DNA from: Chryseobacterium sp. CH21
Lineage (GTDB): Bacteria; Bacteroidota; Bacteroidia; Flavobacteriales; Weeksellaceae
Direction of reading: 5' to 3'
Assembly (NCBI RefSeq): GCF_004119445.1
Contig: NZ_QICI01000023.1
Span: forward strand, 62,001-126,000
Length of the DNA: 64,000 nt
Shown piece after piece: positions 42,843 to 50,939 of the stretch. Made by a program: the position numbers and the translations under genes. How positions within the stretch are numbered: the stretch's first letter is position 1; the number at the start of each line of letters is the position of its first letter. Below the pieces are notes generated by a model, which saw nothing but the letters and a program-made list of their open reading frames with translations, did no database searches and had not been told where the DNA came from.

Positions 42843-44210
42843 TTATTTTGTCATGGATTGTTTCTTCCAGTTAGACTTAAAGCTACAGCTGTCGTAGCGT
42901 CCGTCAATAGAAATAAAAGTTGTTGGTAATTTAGAATTGACAAACTTTTCAATCATTTCACCTTTCTTTTTGTTCAGTGCCATCTGCTTGATTCTGCTGA
43001 AGTCTGTTTCCAGTGTAATCTGGTGAGTAGGAATCACATCATCAATTTTAATGATTTTGATCTGCTTTCTCTTATTTTCTTCATCTTCAAAAGCAGTAGT
43101 GATATCTCCTTTGTTCAATCCTGCTAATTCGTAGCTGATTGTCCCCGGGATACTTTCTCTTTCAATCTTATCAGAACCATCTGCTCCAGGAATTACCCCA
43201 GCGTTGAATTTTGTTCTTTTATCATCTGAAAATTTAAAAGCAGCATCTTTAAATGTCATCTTTCCATCCATAATAAGTCCTCTGATACTGTCTAATTTTG
43301 CTTTTGCTGATTTAATCTCCTCATCAGTAGGGGTAGCTTTCAACAGGATGTGTCTTGCATCATATACCTTACCTGATCTTTTCAGCAATTGGATAATATG
43401 GAATCCGAATTCAGATTCGATAGGATCTGAAATTTCATTTTCCTGAAGGTTCAAAGCAGCAGCCTCGAACGGCTTCACCATTTGTCCTTTGTTGATATTT
43501 TTATATAAACCACCATTGGCAGCTGATCCTTCATCTTCAGAATAAATTCTTGCCTGGCTTTCAAAAGTTTCACCTCCTGCAATATCTTGCTTGATTTTTT
43601 TCAATCTGTTGATCAGCTCTTGTTTATGAGCTTCCGTTAATGTAGGATAGATCATAATCTGCGCCAGGGTAACTTCGTCTTTTACCTGTGGCAGCTGAGT
43701 TTTATACATATTATAAAAGTCAGTTACCTCATTTGGAGTTACATCAGCTTTATCAGTAATTCTCTGGTATTTTGCCTGTCCATAGTACTGGTCTGTATCT
43801 ATTTTTTCAATAGCATTTTTCAGTTCATAAGCATTTCTGAACTTATAGGCAGCAAGCATCGTTTTTTCGTCCGGAAATTGAGAAAGCATCTGACGGTATT
43901 TTGCATTTGCCTGTTCTTTGATAGCTGCAGAACGGTTTTCAATTAAGGTATCTTTTTTGGCTTCGAATACAAGAAGCTTGTTGCTGATAAGGTTTTCCAG
44001 GAACTCACATTTGTCTGTGTTGGCAGCTCCCTGCTGTTTCCCATAATTCATTTGCTCGATTACATCAGATTCCAATACAATCTCATCCCCGATAACAGCT
44101 GCAATACCATCCACCAAATCTCCTTGTTTTAGCTGGGCATTCATCATATTTGAAGAGAATATCATGATGAAAACCCCAAGAAGAAAAGTGATTTTTAGTT
44201 TATTTGTCAT
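42843..44210 (-). CDS. SurA-like periplasmic peptidyl-prolyl isomerase
   Basis: This 455-residue exported chaperone has a signal MTNKLKITFLLGVFIMIFSSNMMNAQ and a SurA N-terminal segment (VDGIAAVIGDEIVLESDVIEQMNY). Two parvulin domains follow. The first spans the sequence with VTLAQIMIYPTLTEAHK and FGFHIIQLLKR. The second starts at VYDARHILLKATPTDEEI. Its C-terminus is basic. It probably helps outer-membrane proteins fold. The gene is 87 bases after the sugar kinase gene on the same strand and may share its promoter. Flavobacterial genomes often carry two or more such genes. Confidence 0.85.
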   Translation of the reverse strand: MTNKLKITFLLGVFIMIFSSNMMNAQLKQGDLVDGIAAVIGDEIVLESDVIEQMNYGKQQGAANTDKCEFLENLISNKLLVFEAKKDTLIENRSAAIKEQANAKYRQMLSQFPDEKTMLAAYKFRNAYELKNAIEKIDTDQYYGQAKYQRITDKADVTPNEVTDFYNMYKTQLPQVKDEVTLAQIMIYPTLTEAHKQELINRLKKIKQDIAGGETFESQARIYSEDEGSAANGGLYKNINKGQMVKPFEAAALNLQENEISDPIESEFGFHIIQLLKRSGKVYDARHILLKATPTDEEIKSAKAKLDSIRGLIMDGKMTFKDAAFKFSDDKRTKFNAGVIPGADGSDKIERESIPGTISYELAGLNKGDITTAFEDEENKRKQIKIIKIDDVIPTHQITLETDFSRIKQMALNKKKGEMIEKFVNSKLPTTFISIDGRYDSCSFKSNWKKQSMTK

Positions 44211-44296
44211 TTTACTATTTTAACAAGTTGCAAATTTAGAATTCTTAACGAATTTCACTCAATTTTTTATTATAAATATTTCTTAAAAAGACTTAT

Positions 44297-45220
44297 TTAC
44301 TGCAGTTCAACATCAAAAGTCGTTAATTCTTTGAATTGTCTCAATCTGCTGAACATATCTGCTTCGTTAACTTCCTCTATTCTTTCTGTTCCGAATTTCT
44401 CAACAGTGAAAGAAGCCATTGCAGATCCTACGATAAGGGCAGACTTCATCGTTTCGAAATCAATTTTCCCTTTTTTAGCAAGATATGCTGCGAAACCTCC
44501 TGCAAATGTATCACCAGCTCCTGTTGGGTCAAAAACATCTTCTAAAGGAAGTGCCGGGATTGCAAATACTTTATTATCGTGGAAAAGTAAAGCTCCGTGC
44601 TCTCCTTTTTTGATGATTACATATTCAGGACCCATTGTGTGGATCTTTTTAGCTGCTTTTACTAAAGAATATTCTCCTGAAAGCTGTCTTGCTTCTTCAT
44701 CATTGATGGTAATTACGTCTGTTTTCGCAATCATATCCATTAAGATATCCCATGCAGAATCCATCCAGAAGTTCATGGTATCAAGGATAACCAGTTTAGG
44801 ACGGTTGTTCATTTTTTCAAGTACAGATAGCTGAACTCCAGGGTGTAGGTTTCCAAGTAATAAAATTTCGGCATCCTGCATTGAATCCGGGATTTTCGGA
44901 TCAAAGTTTTCCAGTACATTTACTTCTGTAGCCAAAGTATCTCTTGTATTCAGGTCATTATGATATTTTCCGGACCAGAAGAATGTTTTTCCTTCTTTTA
45001 CGATTTCAATTCCCTCGATGTTTACATCTCTGTCTGTGAACATATCAAGATGTTCTTGTGGAAAGTCTCCTCCTACTACAGAAACGATTCCGGATTTAAC
45101 GCCTAAAATTGATGAGGTGATTCCGATATAAGTGGCTGCACCTCCTAAAATTTTGTCCGTTTTACCAAATGGTGTTTCAATTGCATCAAATGCAACACTT
45201 CCTACAACTAAAAGTTTCAT
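44297..45220 (-). CDS. PfkB/ribokinase-family sugar or nucleoside kinase
   Basis: This 307-residue kinase starts MKLLVVGSVAFDAIETPFGKTDKILGG and has the C-terminal VFDPTGAGDTFAGGFAAYL motif, with the anion hole and catalytic Asp of the PfkB family. The GAATYIGIT segment takes the place of the GGxxxN substrate loop. The group includes adenosine and ribose kinases, so the substrate is open. It lies between gldD and the SurA-like gene with short gaps, and the three may form one transcript. Confidence 0.85.
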   Translation of the reverse strand: MKLLVVGSVAFDAIETPFGKTDKILGGAATYIGITSSILGVKSGIVSVVGGDFPQEHLDMFTDRDVNIEGIEIVKEGKTFFWSGKYHNDLNTRDTLATEVNVLENFDPKIPDSMQDAEILLLGNLHPGVQLSVLEKMNNRPKLVILDTMNFWMDSAWDILMDMIAKTDVITINDEEARQLSGEYSLVKAAKKIHTMGPEYVIIKKGEHGALLFHDNKVFAIPALPLEDVFDPTGAGDTFAGGFAAYLAKKGKIDFETMKSALIVGSAMASFTVEKFGTERIEEVNEADMFSRLRQFKELTTFDVELQ

Positions 45221-45247
45221 ATATTTTTCAATGTATATTAAAAGTAA

Positions 45248-45805
45248 TTATTTTTTCCATTCAAAAGTGTCCAGCAGGTGTTTCATATCATTTTTGATAT
45301 AATTTACTGCAGGAGCAAGAGAGTCCGGTTTCGGTCTCGTATTAAAGTATAAGTAAGCAGTAACGAAGTGTTTCGTACTGTCTGTAATGTAAAACTGAAG
45401 ATTGGAAGCACTCTGCCCTTTCAGCTCATAGAAGTTCCCGTATACTTTCTTTTCAGGGTATTCGAAGGATTTTGTATCTATGGAACTGGCTTTGATGGTA
45501 TGTTCGTATACCATTTTTTCCGCTTCCTTGATGTGATCTGCAAAGTCGTTTTGTATCGGATAATAAGTAACAAAAAGCTTTGCCTTCATTTTAGGATAAT
45601 TCAGATAGAACCAGCAAGGTTTCTTGGCAGGTGCAATGGAAGCAAAGTCCGAATATTCAAAGGTATAGGCACAATCGTTTTCAAACTTTTGGTATTTCGG
45701 TGCAGGATATTCAAGACGCAGTTCTCCATAAGGTTTTGGTGAAGGGTCTTTTCCACATGAAATTAAAAGCAGTGATACAAAAATAAAAATGACTTTTTTA
45801 ATCAT
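45248..45805 (-). CDS. gldD: Gliding-motility lipoprotein GldD
   Basis: GldD is required for gliding and for type IX secretion in Flavobacterium. The chosen ATG (45805) gives a lipoprotein of 185 residues with signal MIKKVIFIFVSLLLISCGK. Family landmarks are YGELRLEYPAPKYQKF, FASIAPAKKPCWFYLNYPKM and YTFEYSDF. The -7 element TACTTTTG (45810-45817) ends four bases before it. In other flavobacteria mutY, ssb and gldE usually precede gldD. Here the three-gene AT-rich operon sits in that place. Chryseobacteria typically do not glide, so a role in secretion is more likely. Confidence 0.9.
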   Translation of the reverse strand: MIKKVIFIFVSLLLISCGKDPSPKPYGELRLEYPAPKYQKFENDCAYTFEYSDFASIAPAKKPCWFYLNYPKMKAKLFVTYYPIQNDFADHIKEAEKMVYEHTIKASSIDTKSFEYPEKKVYGNFYELKGQSASNLQFYITDSTKHFVTAYLYFNTRPKPDSLAPAVNYIKNDMKHLLDTFEWKK

Positions 45806-45809
45806 TTTG

Positions 45810-45817
45810 CAAAAGTA
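45810..45817 (-). promoter_or_regulatory. -7 element of gldD, probably leaderless
   Basis: It reads TACTTTTG on the minus strand, and its last base is four bases from the gldD ATG, so transcription would begin very close to the start codon. Confidence 0.5.
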
Positions 45818-45981
45818 CAAATTAGATTTCAGATTTCGGAAGACAAATTTCAGTCTTTCAGAGCGTTTTGAAATTAATAACTTTCATAACAATGATGTTA
45901 AAAAAACACTCTAATTTAAACAGATTTAATTAAAAACAAAGTCTTAAACAAAAATTAGTTTATTAAATTTTATAAAATAAA

Positions 45982-46013
45982 TTTGCTTAATATTTAACTA
46001 TTCCTTAAATTTG
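45982..46013 (+). promoter_or_regulatory. Promoter of the AT-rich three-gene operon
   Basis: A TTTG box at 45982-45985 and TAAATTTG at 46006-46013 are 20 bases apart, about 18 bases before the first ATG. Confidence 0.65.
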
Positions 46014-46030
46014 CAATACATAAAAGTAAT

Positions 46031-46555
46031 ATGTACAGCTTAACAAGTAAAGATTTAGAAAAAGCATTAGATAATTGCTCATATGTGGAATCCCATAAGG
46101 ATTCTACCACAAAGTTAATGGAACAAATTGAAAAACTTCAAAAAATTATTAGTTCCGATAAGTGGGTAAGTATTTATGAAAATTGGACTAAGTATCAATC
46201 AATATTATTAAGCCAAAAAATATTGGATGAGGCTAATCGTATAAGCCGATTAGTGAAAAAAATTAAACAAAAATATAAGAGTTTAAATTCAAATGAATCT
46301 AAAGATATTTTTCCATTATTGAAAAAGATTCTAAAAAAAACCAATTCTTTCATAAAAAAGATTTTCAGACCTTTTAAGATTAATGATCGTCGAAAATTAA
46401 TTTTTATGCTGAAAAACTTTTTCAGACATTTCGATGATGAGGAAGATTCAAAAATTAATAATAGGCCTAAACTAATTATTAATTTTAATCTTTCAAAAAA
46501 TGAATTCAAAAACAGAATTAAAACAACAAATAAATTATGCTCTGACACAATTTGA
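46031..46555 (+). CDS. Basic coiled-coil protein, AT-rich operon gene 1
   Basis: This 174-residue protein has no recognised domain. Its first half looks like a helical coiled coil (TKLMEQIEKLQKIISSDKW), and its second half is strongly basic (LLKKILKKTNSFIKKIFRPFK and similar). A sampled line from its gene has nine G+C bases of 60, the lowest in this part of the window. It overlaps the next gene by 56 bases. An imperfect palindrome, tgtggaatcc / ggattctaccaca, lies at 46084-46111 within it. A toxin or membrane-acting role is possible but cannot be stated. Codon use is unlike that of the neighbouring genes. Confidence 0.6.
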   Translation: MYSLTSKDLEKALDNCSYVESHKDSTTKLMEQIEKLQKIISSDKWVSIYENWTKYQSILLSQKILDEANRISRLVKKIKQKYKSLNSNESKDIFPLLKKILKKTNSFIKKIFRPFKINDRRKLIFMLKNFFRHFDDEEDSKINNRPKLIINFNLSKNEFKNRIKTTNKLCSDTI

Positions 46556-46712
46556 AATGTCAGAAGAAGTTAGACATTTATTAATCAGTTTAAATAATGA
46601 TTTAGAAAAAGATATTAATGAATGTCAAAAAATGCAAATGTGGTTAAAGTGGGTTTCACTATTTAAAGATTTAACTCTAGTAGCACTAAATATTTATCAA
46701 GAATCAGAATGA
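46500..46712 (+). CDS. Small acidic helical protein, AT-rich operon gene 2
   Basis: This 70-residue protein has a likely all-helical fold (FEMSEEVRHLLISLNNDLEKDINECQKMQMWLKW) and a hydrophobic C-terminus (VSLFKDLTLVALNIY). It begins inside gene 1 and its stop overlaps the start of gene 3 by four bases (ATGA), so it is translated as part of a tight operon. It has no known domain. It could be an antitoxin-like partner of gene 1 or a linker for the regulator. The start is the only ATG in that frame. Confidence 0.6.
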   Translation: MNSKTELKQQINYALTQFEMSEEVRHLLISLNNDLEKDINECQKMQMWLKWVSLFKDLTLVALNIYQESE

Positions 46713-46999
46713 CAATAGGACAAGTAATTAAGTTATTGCTTAAAAAAAAGAATATCACTCAGATAGATCTTGCAAAGCAGATTGGTAAAAGCACTACCGC
46801 TGTTTCACAAATAATAACAGGGCGATATAACCCAACTTCTGAAACCTTAGAAAAAATTTCAAAGGCATTAGATGTTCCTATCCCAGTGATACATTTTCTA
46901 ACAATATCAGATGATGATATTCCGGAAGACAAAAAGCAATTGTATAATTTACTTGCTCCATCTATGAACAAATTTCTAAATGATATCTTTGAAATTTAA
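46709..46999 (+). CDS. XRE-family HTH regulator, AT-rich operon gene 3
   Basis: This 96-residue XRE/HTH_3 protein has the DNA-binding fold at residues 10-62 (KKKNITQIDLAKQIGKSTTAVSQIITGRYNPTSETLEKISKALDV). A short C-terminal helix pair follows (DKKQLYNLLAPSMNKFLNDIF) that may mediate dimers. It is the last gene of the operon and probably represses it, as in toxin-antitoxin or phage-control modules. A bidirectional terminator follows at 47005-47032. Confidence 0.85.
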   Translation: MTIGQVIKLLLKKKNITQIDLAKQIGKSTTAVSQIITGRYNPTSETLEKISKALDVPIPVIHFLTISDDDIPEDKKQLYNLLAPSMNKFLNDIFEI

Positions 47000-47004
47000 T
47001 AATT

Positions 47005-47032
47005 AAATCCTGCTAATATGATAGCAGGATTT
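47005..47032. terminator. Bidirectional terminator, XRE operon and mutY
   Basis: A 10-bp perfect stem, aaatcctgct / agcaggattt, with an 8-base loop lies between the two convergent stops. Confidence 0.85.
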
Positions 47033-47047
47033 AATTTTAAGTAACAA

Positions 47048-48079
47048 TTATTTGAAAATATTTTGAATGTAATTTTCCAGAGGCTTCGGAAATGATTTTT
47101 CATGAGAGCCCTCCACATCTGTGATCAGGTATTGTTTTTCAGCGATAAAATCATTCCATATTTTCTCAGAAGTAACCTCAACATTCCATATTTCAATACT
47201 TAAGTTCTTGTGGGTCAGTTTATGATTAACTGTTTTTGAACCTGTAATAAAAGTTTTCATATCTGAAGAAATGGTATCAGGAAATTCAAATAATTTTTTC
47301 CAGATGAAGTCATCTCCTCTTTGACGGATCAGAAATTGTCCGTTTTTGTGAACAAAATAATAGGTCAACGCGAGATCTTCTGCTTTCACTTTTTTTGTTT
47401 TTACAGGGTAAGCGGAAACTTTTTGAGTGGAAAATGCCAAACAGTCTTTATTCAGAGGACATTCTCCACACAATGGATTTTTGGGTTTACAGATCTCTGA
47501 ACCAATATCCATCATTGCCTGATTAAAATCTCCCATGTTTTCCGGCATCACCAAAGCAGCCAGCTCAGAAAAATAGGTAAACGCTTTTGAATTGGAGATA
47601 TCAAAATCATCTGCAAAAAGACGGCTTAGAACACGGTAGAAATTTCCGTCCACAGCAGGCATTTTTCCGTCAAAACAGATACTTGAGACCGCTGCTGCAG
47701 TATACTTCCCTACTCCTTTTAATTTTAGAATTTCTTCATATTGGTTTGGAAAAATACCATGATAATCATTCATGATCTGCTGGGCAGCTTTATGAATATT
47801 GATAGCTCTAGAATAATAACCCAATCCTTTCCAATACAATAAAACTTCGTTTTCGTCGGCTTTTGCCAAAGTTTTTACATCGGGAAATCGTTTAATGAAA
47901 TTATTATAGTGATTCAAACCCTGATTGATCCTCGTCTGCTGAAATACAATTTCACAGATCCAGATTTTGTAGGGATCTTTTGTCTGTCTGAAAGGCAGAT
48001 CTCTTGCATTATTTTTATACCATTCAAGGATTTTGCTGCCAATATGCAGAAAATCTGAACTTCGGTTATCCTTCTCCAA
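47048..48079 (-). CDS. mutY: A/G-specific adenine glycosylase MutY
   Basis: MutY removes adenine opposite 8-oxoguanine. This 343-residue protein has the six-helix barrel motif LPFRQTKDPYKIWICEIVFQQTRI, the helix-hairpin-helix LKGVGKYTAAAVSSICF with following catalytic Asp region AVDGNFYRVLSR, and the Fe-S motif CKPKNPLCGECPLNKDC (Cys-x6-Cys-x2-Cys-x5-Cys). A NUDIX-like C-terminal domain follows (QFLIRQRGDDFIWKKLFEFP). Only TTG is available as start; no upstream ATG is in frame. A dispersed repeat (48101-48128) lies just upstream. Confidence 0.93.
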   Translation of the reverse strand: MEKDNRSSDFLHIGSKILEWYKNNARDLPFRQTKDPYKIWICEIVFQQTRINQGLNHYNNFIKRFPDVKTLAKADENEVLLYWKGLGYYSRAINIHKAAQQIMNDYHGIFPNQYEEILKLKGVGKYTAAAVSSICFDGKMPAVDGNFYRVLSRLFADDFDISNSKAFTYFSELAALVMPENMGDFNQAMMDIGSEICKPKNPLCGECPLNKDCLAFSTQKVSAYPVKTKKVKAEDLALTYYFVHKNGQFLIRQRGDDFIWKKLFEFPDTISSDMKTFITGSKTVNHKLTHKNLSIEIWNVEVTSEKIWNDFIAEKQYLITDVEGSHEKSFPKPLENYIQNIFK

Positions 48080-48100
48080 AAATTTTTGTTTTGCTTTTAT

Positions 48101-48128
48101 GAGATACTTCGACTTCGCTCAGTATGAC
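48101..48128. repeat. Dispersed intergenic repeat, one copy
   Basis: The stretch around gatacttcgacttcgctcag looks like a common intergenic repeat of chryseobacteria by memory. Only one copy lies in this window, so repetition is not shown here. Confidence 0.35.
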
Positions 48129-48220
48129 ATTGCTAATACCAACCGTTTTCAATAAACGAATGTTATTTACTGTCTTATGCATTGCGGAGTCAAAGCATTT
48201 TGTATCTGCAAAGATAAAAC

Positions 48221-48694
48221 TTATTTACCAGCTTTAACAGAATATACGGGAGCGGCCTTTAACCACTGATATTTCAGGTTTCTGTCTTTGGCAATAAAAC
48301 GATAACCATCCAGTTTTTTCAGATAAACGTACATGGAATCGGTGCTTTTTATCTTTAACTTATATTGGGATAAAAACATCATTGGCATATCTACTGTAGA
48401 ATCTCTTACCGTTTTCAATACTTTCCCTGACCTTACTTTATAAAGAAAGAATGATTTTCCACGGCCTTTTGAACTGTCTGTCAGCTTTACATCTGAACTT
48501 GTGATAACGAGTTCACTGCCGTCAAAGCATTCGTCTTTATTCATAATGTAGGCTTTACCTTCCTGGCGTTCCTGTGCGAAAAGGTCATTTTCGTAAGTGC
48601 CGGGACTTTGGTATTTTTTTTCACAGCTTATTAAAATGACCATCAGTGTAGCGGGTAAGCCAATGATAAGCTTTTTATTCATATTCAATTTCAT
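48221..48694 (-). CDS. Lipoprotein next to T6SS sheath genes
   Basis: This 157-residue lipoprotein, taken from the ATG at 48694 (the in-frame start at 48730 falls in a terminator), has signal LIIGLPATLMVILISCEKK. Its mature part contains SPGTYENDLFAQERQEGKAYIMNKDECFDGSELVITSS and basic strands. I recognise no domain. Bacteroidota T6SS loci include a TssQ lipoprotein of similar size, so that is a possible identity, but I cannot confirm it from sequence. A terminator lies between it and tssC, so it probably has its own promoter. Confidence 0.65.
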   Translation of the reverse strand: MKLNMNKKLIIGLPATLMVILISCEKKYQSPGTYENDLFAQERQEGKAYIMNKDECFDGSELVITSSDVKLTDSSKGRGKSFFLYKVRSGKVLKTVRDSTVDMPMMFLSQYKLKIKSTDSMYVYLKKLDGYRFIAKDRNLKYQWLKAAPVYSVKAGK

Positions 48695-48708
48695 AGGTGT
48701 TGGTTGAA

Positions 48709-48738
48709 AAAAACCGATGTAAAATTGCATCGGTTTTT
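48709..48738 (-). terminator. Terminator of tssC
   Basis: The stem aaaccgatg / catcggttt has A and T runs on its outer sides. It lies about 20 bases after the tssC stop on the minus strand. Confidence 0.85.
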
Positions 48739-48759
48739 GTTATGTAAAGTATGTTGATG

Positions 48760-50121
48760 TTACTCCTGAGTATATTCTGCATCCCATTCGTTACCATCAT
48801 CTCCTTTGTGTCCGTCAAGTTTAATAACAAAACTTTTTGTAGGGAAATAAGGGGTCATACGGATATCCAGCCATACTCTGTCTTTGTTTACTCTATCCTG
48901 CTCGAAGCGAACAATTTTGAATTTTTCGATCAATTTGTCCGGTCCTTTGATATTGTCAAGGAAGGTTACAATTTGTCTTCTTAAATCGTCTTCATTTTTA
49001 GCATTCCAGTTTTCGAAAGCTCTTCTGTTCAGGAAGTCAAGCAATACTTTGGTTACATAGTCGAATACACGCACTACGGAATACGTCTGCAGACCAATAT
49101 TGTCTCCTGTAAATAAGGTCTTCGCAGAGAAAGCCATAATTTTTCCGTACTCGTTTACCATTGGTACAAGACCCATTTTTTCCAACTGAGAAATTTCACT
49201 TTTCTTCAGTTCGAATTTTACTGCGTCTACTTCGTTGATGTTACCATGTTTTTTACCTGCTGCTACCTGAGACATCAGTGTTTTATGGATTTTTCCGGCT
49301 AATGAAGTGGAAGGTGGAAGCTCTACGTTTTCTTCTTCCCCTACTTCTTCAGCTTTACCACGTCCTACCAGCCAGTTACACGTCATGATAACGTTACTTC
49401 TGTGAAGCTCACCTCCTGTAAGGTTTGCAGAGTGGAATAAATCTACCACGTCATCCGGCTTGTCAAGGTTGGCGAAGTCTGTAACCATCATTACTTTGTT
49501 TTCGTTACAGATTTTTGCCCATTTCTCAATTACTTTATTAGATCCTAAATATCCTGGTATTGCCAGGATTGAGTAGTTATCTCTAAGATCAAGACGGTCG
49601 TAATAATTTTTGAATTCTTCTGAGATTGCATCAATGAACAAAGGGTTATCCAGATCGGAAACCTGCTCAAGGCTTGCATTTACGATACTTACGTTATCCA
49701 CTTTATCCAATTCTGTGTTTTTGTAGAATTGCGCTACTGTTCTGTAGTTGGTTTCCAACAGACGAACGGCATCCAGTGTATTTTTTAAGTTTGTTTTTAA
49801 GTTTTGATCGGCCTGTTGTGCTTTACTTTTACACGTATCAGCCATTTTATCTGCAGATTCACTCCCTTCTAAAAGGTTTACCCAAAGATTGATCTTCTGA
49901 AGAAGTTCTTTTCTTTCGTCTGCTTTATTGCTGTCATTCAGGAAGATTTCTTTTCTTGCCTTTCTTGTTGGGTTCATATTGGCGATACCGTCTACAACGG
50001 ATTCAACAAAGCCAAAACCACCCATTTTATTGAGCTCCGCAAGCGGGTTGCCTTTCGGCTGCCCTGAATGTTGCTGCTGCCCCTGTTGTTGGCTTTCTTG
50101 TGCCTGTAATTTGCTATCCAT
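48760..50121 (-). CDS. tssC: T6SS contractile sheath large subunit TssC
   Basis: TssC forms the sheath with TssB. This 453-residue protein is the Bacteroidota type (DUF5458-like). It has a Gln-rich N-terminus (QESQQQGQQQHSGQPKG) and a FVESVVDGIANMNPTRKARKEIFL region. The conserved DNYSILAIPGYLGSNKVIEKWAKI lies at the core, and the sequence ends with YFPTKSFVIKLDGHKGDDGNEW. It starts 19 bases after the tssB stop. Together with TssD and VgrG in the 17-20 kb cluster it provides half of the tube and sheath. Baseplate and membrane genes are not in the window. Confidence 0.95.
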   Translation of the reverse strand: MDSKLQAQESQQQGQQQHSGQPKGNPLAELNKMGGFGFVESVVDGIANMNPTRKARKEIFLNDSNKADERKELLQKINLWVNLLEGSESADKMADTCKSKAQQADQNLKTNLKNTLDAVRLLETNYRTVAQFYKNTELDKVDNVSIVNASLEQVSDLDNPLFIDAISEEFKNYYDRLDLRDNYSILAIPGYLGSNKVIEKWAKICNENKVMMVTDFANLDKPDDVVDLFHSANLTGGELHRSNVIMTCNWLVGRGKAEEVGEEENVELPPSTSLAGKIHKTLMSQVAAGKKHGNINEVDAVKFELKKSEISQLEKMGLVPMVNEYGKIMAFSAKTLFTGDNIGLQTYSVVRVFDYVTKVLLDFLNRRAFENWNAKNEDDLRRQIVTFLDNIKGPDKLIEKFKIVRFEQDRVNKDRVWLDIRMTPYFPTKSFVIKLDGHKGDDGNEWDAEYTQE

Positions 50122-50140
50122 GATTTAATGTAGTCTTTAA

Positions 50141-50587
50141 TTATTTTTCAAGTTCTTGTGCCACTTCTTTCAATACCTCTACGAACGCAGCTCTTGTTTG
50201 ATCGTTCTCCAGCATGTTGCGTAGAATTTTGTTGGTTTTCAGCTGACGTACTATTTTATTGTACTGCTCCTGTTCCATGCTCAGCTGCTGCAGATAATCT
50301 GACTTCTGAGTAAGGCTTTTAGGGGTAAAGTCTCCAAGGTTTTGAAAACGGAATTCTTCTTCTACCATTCCACCATCTTCTGTTTCGTGCTGTACAGATA
50401 TTGCTGGCTGAAAATGTTTGAAAACGTCTTCCACTGTTTTTAATCCTGTTACGATTTCAGGAGTATAAGACTCTTCTGTTGTAAGTTGGCTTACTATCAG
50501 TGATTTATTTTCCTGTATTTCCTGAATAGCTTCATTAGCGTCTACTTTTACCTCGTTTCCGCCAACACCATAATTAAACATTGCCAT
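50141..50587 (-). CDS. tssB: T6SS contractile sheath small subunit TssB
   Basis: This 148-residue protein is the Bacteroidota TssB type, with MFNYGVGGNEVKVDANEAIQEI at the start. FRFQNLGDFTPKSLTQKSDYLQQL follows, where the conserved LxDFxPxxL motif of TssB is visible, and a helical C-terminus ends the protein. It pairs with TssC to build the extended sheath. It is the first gene of the unit, with a 350-base region upstream that is shared with a divergent gene. Expression of both sheath genes is probably driven from there. Confidence 0.93.
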   Translation of the reverse strand: MAMFNYGVGGNEVKVDANEAIQEIQENKSLIVSQLTTEESYTPEIVTGLKTVEDVFKHFQPAISVQHETEDGGMVEEEFRFQNLGDFTPKSLTQKSDYLQQLSMEQEQYNKIVRQLKTNKILRNMLENDQTRAAFVEVLKEVAQELEK

Positions 50588-50939
50588 ATTATTGTTATTT
50601 TGAGATTTATTAATTTGGTTTGGATCTGTCTTTGAGTAATTTACTGATGAATCAAATAAATTACCAATCCAGTGTTTAAATTTAAAAAAAACTGTAACAT
50701 AAAAAATTTTACTAAGATTTTTATTGAATCATCTCAATTCATTTACATTTATTCAACATAAAATCACCATATTACGATATCACTAAGCTATGAAAAAATA
50801 AATAAAAAGATTCAAGAAAAAATAAATAAAATTTTACCCACTCTACTTTTATACAAAAGCATCAAATGAATGTTAAAATAAGAATTCCCCAGAGATCACA
50901 AAAAAATATTCTTTATATTTAATGAAAGTGAACAGTGTC
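50588..50939. other. AT-rich divergent region between tssB and the next gene
   Basis: About 350 bases without a gene, with long A and T runs. A -7-like TATATTTA (50914-50921) drives the plus-strand gene. For tssB no perfect -7 element is seen. Confidence 0.5.
50914..50921 (+). promoter_or_regulatory. -7 element of the gene at 50940
   Basis: TATATTTA directly precedes an ATG at 50922. A start site about six bases downstream would exclude that codon, so the next in-frame ATG at 50940 is more likely used. Confidence 0.4.

Noticed and set aside
48695..48730. Upstream start of the T6SS-linked lipoprotein
   Set aside because: It falls in the tssC terminator, and the shorter start gives a normal lipoprotein signal.
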